A stretch of DNA of 64,000 nucleotides. Source: Nitrolancea sp040255925. Lineage in GTDB: Bacteria > Chloroflexota > Chloroflexia > Thermomicrobiales > Thermomicrobiaceae. A model generated the notes under the pieces. It saw only the letters and a list, made by a program, of their open reading frames with translations. It had not been told where the DNA came from and made no database searches. Positions within the stretch are counted from its first letter, which is position 1. Each line of letters starts with the position of its first letter. Positions 48,712-61,413 of the stretch are shown here, in pieces. Position numbers and translations under genes: made by a program. The stretch lies in assembly GCA_040255925.1 (NCBI GenBank), contig JBDZVX010000001.1:1-64000 (forward strand). The letters run 5' to 3'.

Positions 48712-49080
48712 CGCCAGAGTTGCCTTTCCAGGAGGTTTTGGACGGAGCCCACGGTTCACGATGCTTGACCCTCACGTTAATGATGCCACCGATCGAGAGG
48801 ACTGTCCTCAGGCGTTTAGCGCGTGACTGCTAACCATCGTCATGCATTGACCAGCCTACGTGGACTGCGTTCTCCTCCGGCGCTTCCGGAGGCATGTTAT
48901 CTGCATGCTGCTGGGCCTCAACGAATAGTAGGAAAACACAAGGAAGATTCGAGCCACCGAAGTGCGCCGGGATGTTCCTATTCCCGGATCAAAACGCTGA
49001 TCCGGTCCCGGGTGGTCAGATGCAAATCACCCTCCCGGTCTCGAACTCGGGCCGGTGTGCTCTCAGAAAGGAGCAGGTCC
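48712..49080. other. Divergent intergenic region plsX/baeRF
   Basis: These 369 bases separate plsX (minus) from the baeRF gene (plus). The frame upstream of ATG 49081 is open to 48823, but its translation is Arg/Ser/Pro-rich and does not look coding. No convincing promoter pair or riboswitch was seen. Confidence 0.4.
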
Positions 49081-50313
49081 ATGCAATCACATCCTCAGGT
49101 CTTCACCGAGCTGAATGCGATTCCAGACGTTCTCCAGGCGCTCCGGGAGACCGCACCACCGGAAAGTGGAGTCCTTTCGTCCTACCTCGACACCTCGGTG
49201 CACCGCATTCAAGGGCAAGCCTATCTCTTAGCCTTTCGAGAGGCCTGTAGGACGATTCGGACCGATTTGGAGACGGCACCTCGACCAGAGCAGAAGGCCT
49301 TTGAGGCAGCGGCCGAACGGGCCACCCACTACATCACCCACGAATTCGTCCCTCGCCATCCGGGTCTGGCACTCTTCACGTCGGCTGATTCGGGATACTT
49401 CTTCGCCGTGCCGCTGCCTCAGCAGCCCGCGGATACCGTGACTTGGGCATCGGAACCGCAACTTGCACCGCTGGAGGAAGTGCTCGACGACTTCGAGCGG
49501 ATTGCGGTGGCCTTAGTCGACAAACATCAGGCGCGCCTGTTTAGCGTTTATCTCGGCGAAATCCAGGAAGAGCGCGAGTTTGAGAGCGAGGTAACCGGCA
49601 AACGAGCGCCGGGTGATTGGCCGCGCCGGACACGGCCATCTGGACCTCAGGAAGGAAGGCAGATTCCTGGCAAACACGGGATCATCGTATGGTCGGGAAT
49701 GGCCCAGAATCGCCAGAAGCGCCGTCATTATGAGCACGCCCGGCAGCATTTCCGCCGTACCGCGCATAAATTGATGGAGGTCTTGAACGCGCGGCCCTTC
49801 GACCGGCTCATCCTGGCTGGCCCGGAAGAAGCCACAGTCCTCCTCGAAGAAGATCTCCCTCGACCGCTTCGCGGCCGGCTCTCCGGGAGGCTAACGCTGC
49901 AGGTGACAGCGAGCGGGCCCGAGATTCTGCAGGCAACCCTCCAGGAGGCGGAGGCAATCGAGCGACGGGTGGAGCTGGACATGGTCAACCAGTTGATCGA
50001 GGCCGCGACCACGCCCCGCGCCGAACTGGGACTTGCCGCCACGCTGGATGCGCTGGCTGACTTTCGTGTTCACACACTCTTCCTGGCCGACAGCTTCAGC
50101 GCGACCGGCGCCGAGTGTCCAAGCTGCGGAAGACTGGCGGGCGAGCCCGGCCGCTGTCCGGCCTGTGGCGAAGCCGAGATGACACCCGTCGAGCTTCGGG
50201 AACGAATGATCGATCAAGCCGTGGCACAAGGAGCGCGCATCGAAATCGTGTCCGGCGCGGCCGCGGCGGTCCTCGCCGAGCACGACGGCGTCGGCGCCTA
50301 CACACGGTTCTGA
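49081..50313 (+). CDS. Bacterial eRF1/Vms1-like protein (baeRF family)
   Basis: A 410-aa protein resembling bacterial archaeo-eukaryotic release-factor relatives (baeRF). It has an N-terminal mixed region and a central RNase-H-like segment that starts DDFERIAVALVDKHQARLFSVYLG. A loop, HGIIVWSGMAQNRQKRRHYE, follows, with Gln209 at the place where these proteins carry the catalytic-type glutamine (the exact GGQ is absent). The C-terminal domain is homologous to the L7Ae-like third domain of eRF1 (LAATLDALADFRVHTLFLAD). It ends with a zinc ribbon (CPSCGRLAGEPGRCPAC). The start is ATG 49081 after AAAGGAG. An HPF-like gene follows by 32 bases. This suggests peptidyl-tRNA hydrolysis or ribosome rescue, as an inference. 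Confidence 0.78.
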   Translation: MQSHPQVFTELNAIPDVLQALRETAPPESGVLSSYLDTSVHRIQGQAYLLAFREACRTIRTDLETAPRPEQKAFEAAAERATHYITHEFVPRHPGLALFTSADSGYFFAVPLPQQPADTVTWASEPQLAPLEEVLDDFERIAVALVDKHQARLFSVYLGEIQEEREFESEVTGKRAPGDWPRRTRPSGPQEGRQIPGKHGIIVWSGMAQNRQKRRHYEHARQHFRRTAHKLMEVLNARPFDRLILAGPEEATVLLEEDLPRPLRGRLSGRLTLQVTASGPEILQATLQEAEAIERRVELDMVNQLIEAATTPRAELGLAATLDALADFRVHTLFLADSFSATGAECPSCGRLAGEPGRCPACGEAEMTPVELRERMIDQAVAQGARIEIVSGAAAAVLAEHDGVGAYTRF

Positions 50314-50345
50314 TCGGCTTGGTGACGGAACTGAGGAGGAATTCG

Positions 50346-53690
<3,345 letters not shown>

Positions 53691-54063
53691 GTGTTTAGTC
53701 CGCTCTCTCGATGCGATCGAATGTCATCCGTGGCCTCTAGAAACGTCCCCGCATCGCTGTCTAAACGCGGAAGGAGGCACATAACTCGCCGGCCGAACGC
53801 TTGCGCGGTCTGGTCCAGCATCAGAAACCGTTCAAATCCGAAAACCCCGGATGCGATGCCGTTTGTGTCTCTCCTTGGACACATGGGGGCACCTTCTTCT
53901 TGATGAAGTCGCGGGACAGGCATCGCCTCAGACCCAAGCAATCTCCATCGGTTAATTCTACCAAGTTGACGGAAAATACGCCAAAATTAGCGGGCTGACG
54001 TCTTCCCGCTGGAACCGGAAACCCGGGTGGCGCGGGCGCTCTATCCGGTTAGAGTGTTCATGT
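53691..54063 (-). promoter_or_regulatory. Intergenic region with promoter of the gyrB operon
   Basis: On the minus strand, TTGGCG (53984-53979) and TAGAAT (53960-53955) are 18 bases apart, with TGG before the -10. The leader to GTG 53690 would be about 255 bases. A 96-codon frame lies in this leader, but its composition is not convincing. No known riboswitch was recognised. Confidence 0.5.
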
Positions 54064-55419
54064 TCACGAGGAAAACTGGAACTCGATCCAGCGCCAGATA
54101 AGGTCGGAGATATCGGCTATCAACTGGAAATCGACGTTCTCCACGCGGTCATCCGGGGTGTGATGGACCGGTTCCGTCCCCCAAATATGTGTTGCCACCA
54201 TCACGGCGGGGAAACCTTGCCGGCGTAGCTCCTCATCATCGCTGAGATACCCAGGTTTTGTCATCCACATCAATTGCTGCTCTTCAGTGCTCACCTTCAC
54301 CATATCCAGGTAGATCCAGCGCGACCGGCGGTCCCCATTGATAAAGTACTGACCATCGTTCGGAATCCCGACCGAGTCAAGATTCACGACGGCGCGGATG
54401 TCAGCGTCGTTGGATTTGAGGCGTGTTGCGTAGGCGGTACTGCCGAGCAGGCCCGGCTCTTCGGCACCGAACGCCACGAAACTCACCGGGTGGGGAAAAC
54501 CTTGCTTGGCCAGCCGGTAAGCCTGATCAAGCATCACGGTGATCCCGCTAGCGTTGTCATCGGCGCCGGGAGCAGCCTCCCCACGCGGGGAGACCGAGTC
54601 ATAGTGTGCCGTGATCAGGAACGGCGCTGGGGAGCGCTGAACGTTCGGTGGGTCCGCCACGACGTTCACCTGGTGCCCACCCTGCATATCGAAGAAGTCA
54701 TCGTAATGCACCGCATAGCCCATTTCGGCGAAGCGACAGAACAGGTACCCGGCCGCCCTCACCGTTCCAGGACTGTCGAACTCCCGGTCAGGTATCGCGG
54801 CATCTGGACTGGCACCGATACTGGAAAAGGTGGTGAGTGTTTGCTCCCGCGAGAATTCCTCGCCGGAAGAAGAGGAGTCACACGCTGGGATAAGCTTCTC
54901 TACCCAGATCCCGGCCGCATACAACTCGGTAATATGCAGAGGTACCCGGTCGGCCACGATCAAGCGTACATCGCCGGAGCTATCGCGGACGGTGCCATAC
55001 GAGGCAACCATCATTTCCTGATCGTTACGCACCTTGGTGAGGACGTAGAGCGGCACGGTATCCCGGCTCGGCCAGGCGACCGTGACCGCGTGGCCCGCAT
55101 TCCGCAGCTCGTTGAGCATCGCCGCGTCCGCCGCCGCATACGTGACATTGCCCTTGCTCCAGAGCGAAGGAACGTTGGCGTCGGCCGGCACGCGAATGAT
55201 GCATCCCTTGGTGCAGAGCGGATCTTCGACAACCGGCGGCGGCGAATATTCGGCACGAGCGGTACCCGGATCGCCAAGGGGGATACGTGGCGGTGCTGGG
55301 GTCTCTGACGGAGCATTCCGGCCGACCGCGGATGCGCCGAGCACAAGCAACAGCATAAATCCCGCGATGAGCGCTCTCGGTACTCGGCTTTCCGGCGGTC
55401 TCCAGTGACGCCTGATCAC
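54064..55419 (-). CDS. Secreted M28 zinc aminopeptidase
   Basis: M28-family peptidase of 451 aa. The N-terminal hydrophobic segment (ALIAGFMLLLVLGASAVG) exports or anchors it. A 180-residue N-terminal region follows. The M28 domain shows the di-zinc ligands: His/Asp in ITAHYDSVSP, Asp in PGADDNASG, Glu-Glu in FVAFGAEEPGLLGS, Asp in VVNLDSVG, and His in VHHTPDDR. All five metal positions are present. It starts at GTG 55419, with GGGGGGAA upstream. Four cysteines in the N-terminal part may form disulfides. It is on the same strand as, but separate from, the PBP gene (101 bases). Confidence 0.9.
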   Translation of the reverse strand: MIRRHWRPPESRVPRALIAGFMLLLVLGASAVGRNAPSETPAPPRIPLGDPGTARAEYSPPPVVEDPLCTKGCIIRVPADANVPSLWSKGNVTYAAADAAMLNELRNAGHAVTVAWPSRDTVPLYVLTKVRNDQEMMVASYGTVRDSSGDVRLIVADRVPLHITELYAAGIWVEKLIPACDSSSSGEEFSREQTLTTFSSIGASPDAAIPDREFDSPGTVRAAGYLFCRFAEMGYAVHYDDFFDMQGGHQVNVVADPPNVQRSPAPFLITAHYDSVSPRGEAAPGADDNASGITVMLDQAYRLAKQGFPHPVSFVAFGAEEPGLLGSTAYATRLKSNDADIRAVVNLDSVGIPNDGQYFINGDRRSRWIYLDMVKVSTEEQQLMWMTKPGYLSDDEELRRQGFPAVMVATHIWGTEPVHHTPDDRVENVDFQLIADISDLIWRWIEFQFSS

Positions 55420-55520
55420 CCGGAGTTCCCCCCCTCAGTCGCGCCCATCGAACTGTCGCTGATCCTGAGCGCCACCCCCAGCCAGCTACTGCCGGTCCTC
55501 ACTTCAAATCAACTACTTAA

Positions 55521-57182
55521 CTACGGCGACGCCTTTTGCAGGGCCGCTTGAAGGAGCTGACGCCCGATCGGCAGCGCGACCTTACTCCCCTCGCCCCCAT
55601 GCTCCACCACCACCGCAACGACATACTGTGGATCTTCCTCCCCGGCGAAGCCGATGAACCACGCATGCGGCTGCTGCCCGCTCACCTCCGCCGTTCCCGT
55701 CTTTCCGCCCACAACATACCCGGGGATTTGCGCCCCGGATGCATACCCATTTTCGACGGACTGGATCATGATATCCCGTACGTCGGCGGCCGTTTCGGAC
55801 TTGATCGCGCGTCGCCACGTCCGCGATTTGCCCTGTTGGAGCGAGTCCCCATCGGCATCGCTGATGTGATCCAGGAGATAGGGGCGCATCATCTCCCCGT
55901 CGTTGGCGATAGCTCCCGCGACCTCCGCCATTTGAAGCGGCGTCACCAGGAGCTGGCCCTGCCCAAAGGCGGTATCGGCCAGCGACGATCGGTTGGATAA
56001 AAAGTCAGGCGTCGTCGAGATCTTGCTCGGCGCGACCGGCATATCAAACGGGATATCCTCACCCAATCCAAACCGCGCCGCGTAATCGGTCAGACGTTCC
56101 GGACCAAGCTGCATCCCAACCTGGGCGAACACGACGTTAAGTGAGTAGCCGTAGGCTTCGGTCAACGTGTAGCTCACCCGGTTCTCGTTGGGCCGGTTCT
56201 GTTCGACGATCACACGGTCATCGACGGTGAACGCCCCTTCGTCCCGGTACACCGTATCCGGCTTGGCAGTCCCACTATCGATCGCCGCGGCCAGCGTGAC
56301 CGTCTTGAAGATGGAACCGGGCGCGTAAAGCCCCTGGGTAGGACGGAACAAGAGCGGGGAGCCATCCTGCTTGGTCAAGGTATCCCAGTAGGCGCTGGCC
56401 TGCTGGATTTCCTCCTCGGATTGGTTCCCGGAATTCGCGTACAGCTTGTTCGGATCGAAGCTGGGTTTGCTCGCCATCGCCAGGATCGCGCCGGTTTTTG
56501 CGTCCATAAGCACCGCCGCGCCATTACGGTCGCCGAGCAATTGATCCGCCTGATCCTGGAGCGCGAGATCGAGCGTCAGCGTGACATCGTACCCCTGCTT
56601 TGGACGGTGTAGGACCTCATCCAGCCATTCGGAAACCGGATTACCGCCGTTCTGCCCCGTCAGAAAGTCGTCATAGGCCGACTCAAGGTTATTAGTGCCG
56701 TACAGGAGCGGAGAATAGAAGCCGGCGAGATACGCCGCGGCCGGCTCGGGGTAGGAGCGGATTTTCGTGCCGTCATCTTGTCGCTGGGTGCTCGCGAGAA
56801 TTTGCCCGTCGTGCGCCAGGATTCGGCCGCGAATCGCTTCCGCCGCTTGGATCCGGGCACGGGGATTTGCGATGACCGTGCCGTCCTGCCCTGTCCCAGC
56901 ATAGGTGAGGATCTCCGCGCTATCGGCCACTTGAAGCCGGACAAGCTGGATACTCACCATGATGAAACCAATGAAAAAGAGAAAGGCGCAGCGAATGACC
57001 GCCCGGTGCATCTTTGGAAGTGATGGAGCGACATTCGGCCAAAGCGCGGCCGTCAGGAGGACGAAGGTAACCGCCATCAGCCCGAGCCAGACTACCTGTG
57101 AGCCGCCCGTGGAGATATAGAACCCGTAGAGTACGACGAAGACCGCCGCGATCAACGCGGCCGAACGGATGAACGGGTTCAT
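55521..57182 (-). CDS. Penicillin-binding protein (class B-type transpeptidase), PbpA/FtsI-like
   Basis: Peptidoglycan transpeptidase of 553 aa. Two N-terminal hydrophobic segments lead to the dimerisation region (VRLQVADSAEILTYAGTGQD). The transpeptidase domain has SxxK in PGSIFKTVT (Ser290, Lys293), SxN in YGYSLNVVFAQVG and KTG in GGKTGTAEVSG. Two other hydrophobic segments precede the N-terminal anchor, so it may carry more than one TM helix, which is unusual for a class B PBP. It starts at ATG 57182 and its start overlaps the FtsW/RodA stop by four bases, the classical PBP-SEDS gene pair. It may serve elongation or division; FtsA/FtsZ genes are not adjacent. Confidence 0.9.
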   Translation of the reverse strand: MNPFIRSAALIAAVFVVLYGFYISTGGSQVVWLGLMAVTFVLLTAALWPNVAPSLPKMHRAVIRCAFLFFIGFIMVSIQLVRLQVADSAEILTYAGTGQDGTVIANPRARIQAAEAIRGRILAHDGQILASTQRQDDGTKIRSYPEPAAAYLAGFYSPLLYGTNNLESAYDDFLTGQNGGNPVSEWLDEVLHRPKQGYDVTLTLDLALQDQADQLLGDRNGAAVLMDAKTGAILAMASKPSFDPNKLYANSGNQSEEEIQQASAYWDTLTKQDGSPLLFRPTQGLYAPGSIFKTVTLAAAIDSGTAKPDTVYRDEGAFTVDDRVIVEQNRPNENRVSYTLTEAYGYSLNVVFAQVGMQLGPERLTDYAARFGLGEDIPFDMPVAPSKISTTPDFLSNRSSLADTAFGQGQLLVTPLQMAEVAGAIANDGEMMRPYLLDHISDADGDSLQQGKSRTWRRAIKSETAADVRDIMIQSVENGYASGAQIPGYVVGGKTGTAEVSGQQPHAWFIGFAGEEDPQYVVAVVVEHGGEGSKVALPIGRQLLQAALQKASP

Positions 57183-58489
57183 GTCTTCCTCCAGTCAGGA
57201 TCGCTGACACGGAGAAGCAGCCCAATAATGAGGAAATTGGTGAGCAGCGAGCTACCGCCGGAGCTGATGAAGGGGAGGGTAATACCGGTCAAGGGGATCA
57301 GCCGTACGACCCCTCCCAGGATGATCAGCGTTTGTAGCGCGAGGATCGTCGTCAACCCAACCGCCAGAAGCTTGGCAAACCCCGATTCGCTCCGCAGCGC
57401 GATGGTGAAGCCACGCGCGACCAGGAGCATGTAGAGAATCAGGACGGCGAAGGTGCCGAGGAGACCAAGCTCCTCGCCAATGAGAGAAAAGACGTAGTCG
57501 GTCTGCACCACTGGGATCAGTTGCGGGTGTCCATAGCCGAGACCGGTACCAAACAGGTGACCGGCAGCCATAGCGTAGTCCGACTGAATCTGCTGAAAAC
57601 CGGTATCGCTTGGATCAACCCAAGGATTGATCCAGTTCTGCGCTCGAATCGCCACACGCCCAAAGAGTTGGTACGAGACGACCACCGCGACGGCGAACGA
57701 TCCGAGGCCGGTGGCGACGTAGAGCAGGCGACCGGTCGCGACATACAGCATCGTCAGGAAGATCCCAAAGAACAGGAGTGCCGTACCGAGGTTGTTCTGA
57801 AGGACGACCATCATTACCGACAGGAGCCACATCCCGACCATCGGCATGAGATAGGGAATAGGCGGGAGCCGGACCGGTCCGAGCTGATAGGTGCCGGTAA
57901 TGAGGTCACGGTACTCATCGAGATAGGCCGCGAAGAAGACGACGAGGATGACCTTGACGATCTCATCCGGCTCCACCGTGAAAAAGCCGAAGTCCAACCA
58001 TAACCGCGCGCCGTACGTCTCCTGACCGATGACCAGCGTGATAAGCATCAGCAGGACACCGCCGAACGCCCACGTGTACTTGTATCGCCGCAGCCAATCC
58101 AGCCGCCGGACCACCACCATCATCGCCCAGAGAAGGCCCAGCCCAATCGCGAGATAAAGGAGCTGCCGCTGAGCGAGATTTGTCCAACCGCCCCCGCGGT
58201 CGACAAACACCGGATGGAGCCGCTCGGTAACCAGGAGCCCGATACCGGCCAGCATCGCGACGATGGGAAAAAGGACTTGATCGCCTTTAAAGCCGGAGAT
58301 ACTTAGCCAAAATGACATGCCGAAGAGGAACGCGACGTAGGCCAGGCTAACCCAGATGTCGCTCCATGACCATGCCCGCTCGCCGGTTTGTACCAGGAAA
58401 ATCGTCAGGAGACCGACGATCGCCATCAGCGATGGCACCAGGAGGAGTTGGACTTCGGTGAGGCGAAACTGGCGAAGCCGGCCCATCAT
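57179..58489 (-). CDS. FtsW/RodA/SpoVE-family peptidoglycan glycosyltransferase
   Basis: SEDS glycosyltransferase of 436 aa with about ten membrane segments, polymerising lipid II. Signatures include the WLDFGFFTVEPDEIVKVILV segment (RxxEPS-type region), NNLGTALLFFGIFLTMLYVATG, RIQSDYAMAAGHLFGTGLGYGHPQLIPVVQTDYVFSLIGEELG and GVVRLIPLTGITLPFISSGGSSLLTNF. The start is ATG 58489. It is followed directly by the PBP gene, so the pair should work together. The family name cannot be settled between FtsW and RodA from sequence alone; the context lacks the mre genes. Confidence 0.92.
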   Translation of the reverse strand: MMGRLRQFRLTEVQLLLVPSLMAIVGLLTIFLVQTGERAWSWSDIWVSLAYVAFLFGMSFWLSISGFKGDQVLFPIVAMLAGIGLLVTERLHPVFVDRGGGWTNLAQRQLLYLAIGLGLLWAMMVVVRRLDWLRRYKYTWAFGGVLLMLITLVIGQETYGARLWLDFGFFTVEPDEIVKVILVVFFAAYLDEYRDLITGTYQLGPVRLPPIPYLMPMVGMWLLSVMMVVLQNNLGTALLFFGIFLTMLYVATGRLLYVATGLGSFAVAVVVSYQLFGRVAIRAQNWINPWVDPSDTGFQQIQSDYAMAAGHLFGTGLGYGHPQLIPVVQTDYVFSLIGEELGLLGTFAVLILYMLLVARGFTIALRSESGFAKLLAVGLTTILALQTLIILGGVVRLIPLTGITLPFISSGGSSLLTNFLIIGLLLRVSDPDWRKT

Positions 58490-58612
58490 GCGTAACGACC
58501 AGACCCAGGCCGGTTTCGAACACCAGTCTCAACTCTCCGGAACCGGTGGTATCCGGCCGGAGGCACGGAATGTGCCCCAATCTTCCCTGCCACGTTTCCC
58601 GCCATCCACACC

Positions 58613-59476
58613 CTATTCAAGGTAGCGGCCGATGAGGAGATCCAAACGTTCCCGGGTTTCGGGGTCGATCCCTTCCCGCGCGGTGACGATCGCCTGAGCC
58701 AGCGACGAGCGGCATTCGCAGTCAGCAGCGTCGGCTAGCATCGGAATCACTCCCCGGATCACCGCTTGAGCCGTCTCTGTGTTCCGCCGCAGGTTCTCGA
58801 TGACCGCGGAAACATTTACCGGCTCCTCGGTCTCGTGCCATACGTCATAATCGGTCGCCAACGCGAGGACAGCGTAGCAAAGTTCCGCCTCCCGTGCCAA
58901 TCGAGCCTCCGGCATCGCCGTCATACCGATGACATCGACGCCCCATGAGCGGTAGACGCGCGATTCAGCCTTGGTCGAAAATTGCGGTCCCTCTATGCAG
59001 ATATAGGTGCCTCCCTCATGGACACGGGCACCGGCCGAACGGGCCGCGGCGACTAGCGACGGGCGAAGCGCCGGACAGAATGGATCGGCTAACGTCACGT
59101 GGACCACCAGTCCCTCGTCAAAAAACGTGCGGACCCGGTGCAGAGTCCGGTCGAGAATTTGATCCGGTACAACGAGATCCAGCGGAACAATGTCCTTCCG
59201 CATGCTCCCAACCGCGTTAATCGATATCACTTGCTTCACCCCGAGCGATTTCAGCGCCCAGAAGTTCGCGCGGGCGGGCACCTGGGACGGGCTGAACTGG
59301 TGGTAGCGCCCGTGGCGAGGAAGAAACGCAACCCGGAGTCCGGATAGCGTCCCGATCGTCAGGCTGTCACTGGGTTGACCGAACGGCGTCTCAATCGAAA
59401 TCTGCTCCGCGTCCGCGAGGTCGGGCATGCGGTAGAGCCCGCTGCCGCCAATAATTCCAACCTGAATTTCCGCCAC
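58613..59476 (-). CDS. mtnP: S-methyl-5'-thioadenosine phosphorylase
   Basis: MTA phosphorylase of 287 aa in the PNP/MTAP family, which releases adenine from methylthioadenosine. It has VGIIGGSGLYRMPDLAD, FLPRHGRYHQFSPSQVPARANFWALKSLGV, GSMRKDIVPLDLVVPDQ, GGTYICIEGPQFSTKAESRVYRSW and VIGMTAMPEARLAREAELCYAVLALATDYD. I chose GTG 59476 because AAGGAG precedes it and the family starts there. The frame is open to 59680, but the extra residues do not resemble the family. It is separate from the FtsW gene by 123 bases. The methionine-salvage partners are not adjacent. Confidence 0.92.
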   Translation of the reverse strand: MAEIQVGIIGGSGLYRMPDLADAEQISIETPFGQPSDSLTIGTLSGLRVAFLPRHGRYHQFSPSQVPARANFWALKSLGVKQVISINAVGSMRKDIVPLDLVVPDQILDRTLHRVRTFFDEGLVVHVTLADPFCPALRPSLVAAARSAGARVHEGGTYICIEGPQFSTKAESRVYRSWGVDVIGMTAMPEARLAREAELCYAVLALATDYDVWHETEEPVNVSAVIENLRRNTETAQAVIRGVIPMLADAADCECRSSLAQAIVTAREGIDPETRERLDLLIGRYLE

Positions 59477-59691
59477 CGCGCCGATCTCCTTCGTCTCGTA
59501 GAACGTTCCCTCGGATATAAAGTGCCGCTTTCGTGCGAGCGCGTTGTTATACTGATCGCCGCGCCGCAAGGATACCGCTGACCGGCAAGGGGGCAACAGG
59601 AGCCGGTCACGAGCGCTTTTCCGCGAGCGGTCGAGGTACGAGACCATGATCGAGCCGCTATCTGCCTGGGTCTTCAACATGAAATTGGGAA

Positions 59692-61413
59692 ATGGACCGC
59701 GAATCGAGCACCAAGCCCACGCGCACCGGTGAACGGCCTTCCACGCGGACGCCGAAGAACCGCCCTTGTCTCGTTACCCTGATCGCGCTCCTCCTCGTCG
59801 TCGCCAGCTTGGGCACGGAGGTGTGGAACGTCATCTCGTTTTCACCCTGGAACGCCACGCAGACCCGGCCCGATGCTGGTTCAGGCGGTTTCCCGCACAG
59901 TAAGGTGAATCCCTATGGCGTCAACACCTTCCTCAGCAACGAGGTCGAGCAGTGGAAACGCGAGAAGACGATGGAGATGATCGCGGCGGCCGGTGTGGGC
60001 TGGATTAAGCAACAGATCCTCTGGAGTGATATTGAACCGCAACGGGGCAGCCATTGGGACGAAAAGTATCAGCAGGATGCCTGGAAAAAATATGATGACA
60101 TCGTTGATCTCGCCGAACGGTACGGTGTCCGGATCATCGCTAGGCTGGACCATACGCCCGCTTGGGCACGGCCTCCGGATAGTACACCTGGAACCCCACC
60201 TTCGGATCCAAACGATTACGCGAACTTCGTTGCCGAATTCACTCAACGCTACCGTGGTCGGGTCCAGTATCTCCAAATCTGGAATGAACCGAACCTATCG
60301 GTGGAATGGGGAGGCAAGATCGATCCCGATGGCTACTTCAAACTCCTCCAGGCTGCCTATATCCGAGCCAAGGAGGTCGATCCGAACGTCGTCATCCTCA
60401 GCGCACCCATGGCGATGACCAACGAGCATTCCGATCGCGCGATTCCCGAGTTCGACTACTGGGAGCGCCTCTACGAACTGGGCGCTGGGAAATATTTTGA
60501 CATCATGACCGCCAGCGCCTATGGGCTGGATCAGCCGCCTACGGCCGCGCCGGACCCGTCCATCATCAACGTCCGCCGAGTCGAGCTGCTACGGAAGATG
60601 ATGGAGGAGAACGGCGACGGCGCAAAAGCCGTCTGGTTGAACGAATACGGTTGGGACGCCGCGTCGGACGACATCCCACGGGACAAACTCATCTGGCAGC
60701 GAGTCACCGACGATCAGCAAGCAGCCTGGACCCCAGAGGGGATTACCTGGATGCGCCAGAACTGGCCATGGCTTGGAGCCGCTAGCATCTGGTATTTCCG
60801 GCAGAATGGTGACATCCCTCCGAATGCCCCCGAATACTATTTCCGGATGGTCGATCTCGAATTCACGCCCCGGAAGGTCTACCTCTCGGTTCAAAAGGAC
60901 GCAACAGCCCAGCAACTCGCTTTACCGGGAACCTATGGAGAGATGGAGGCGCCGATCATCGCCTTCGGACCCTGGGAGCGCATGGATGACATACGCGCCA
61001 CAGATGGCCAGTACATCACCTCAGAGACCTCCGGGGCATCTATCGAACTCCGGTTTTTTGGTTCAGACGTTGATCTCCTCCTTCCAAAGGAGCCCGGCCA
61101 CGGCCTCCTCTACGTTGAGGTCGACGGCCGTCCAGCGAAAGGCTCGGCTATCCAGCAGGACCGATCAGGAAAGTCCATGATCGATCTGGAGACCGTGCGA
61201 GATTTCGACCGGGTTTCGGTCGTCTCAGGACTGGGAAACGACCGGCCGCAAGCCGAGCATCGCCTTCGGTTAACGCTGGGCTCGAACAGCGCCTTCGCGC
61301 TTGATGGGGTCGTGATCGGTTATCATCGAGCGTATCTACGGTTTATCCTGGTGAGTCTGCTCGGCCTGCTTGGTATCGGAGGCGCACTCCAATTGATGAG
61401 ACGGCCATGGTAG
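59692..61413 (+). CDS. Membrane-anchored clan GH-A glycoside hydrolase
   Basis: A 573-aa protein with an N-terminal membrane helix (LVTLIALLLVVASLGTEVW) and a C-terminal one (LRFILVSLLGLLGIGGALQLM). The GH-A TIM barrel (about 80-400) has the catalytic acid Glu199 in QIWNEPNLS and the likely nucleophile Glu318 in VWLNEYGWD, resembling GH39/GH5/GH53-type enzymes. A C-terminal beta-sandwich (ASIELRFFGSDVDLLLP ... QAEHRLRLTLGSNS) follows; the same fold recurs in the next gene. The substrate is probably a surface polysaccharide. The start at ATG 59692 precedes the polysaccharide genes; the next gene overlaps by seven bases. Confidence 0.85.
   Translation: MDRESSTKPTRTGERPSTRTPKNRPCLVTLIALLLVVASLGTEVWNVISFSPWNATQTRPDAGSGGFPHSKVNPYGVNTFLSNEVEQWKREKTMEMIAAAGVGWIKQQILWSDIEPQRGSHWDEKYQQDAWKKYDDIVDLAERYGVRIIARLDHTPAWARPPDSTPGTPPSDPNDYANFVAEFTQRYRGRVQYLQIWNEPNLSVEWGGKIDPDGYFKLLQAAYIRAKEVDPNVVILSAPMAMTNEHSDRAIPEFDYWERLYELGAGKYFDIMTASAYGLDQPPTAAPDPSIINVRRVELLRKMMEENGDGAKAVWLNEYGWDAASDDIPRDKLIWQRVTDDQQAAWTPEGITWMRQNWPWLGAASIWYFRQNGDIPPNAPEYYFRMVDLEFTPRKVYLSVQKDATAQQLALPGTYGEMEAPIIAFGPWERMDDIRATDGQYITSETSGASIELRFFGSDVDLLLPKEPGHGLLYVEVDGRPAKGSAIQQDRSGKSMIDLETVRDFDRVSVVSGLGNDRPQAEHRLRLTLGSNSAFALDGVVIGYHRAYLRFILVSLLGLLGIGGALQLMRRPW

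Noticed and set aside
48823..49080. N-terminal extension of the baeRF frame
   Set aside because: The extra 86 residues are Arg/Ser/Pro-rich and an ideal ribosome binding site precedes ATG 49081.
54274..55308. 344-codon open frame opposite the M28 peptidase gene
   Set aside because: Shadow frame of a gene whose metal motifs are all intact; translation is Arg/His/Val-rich and unlike a protein family.
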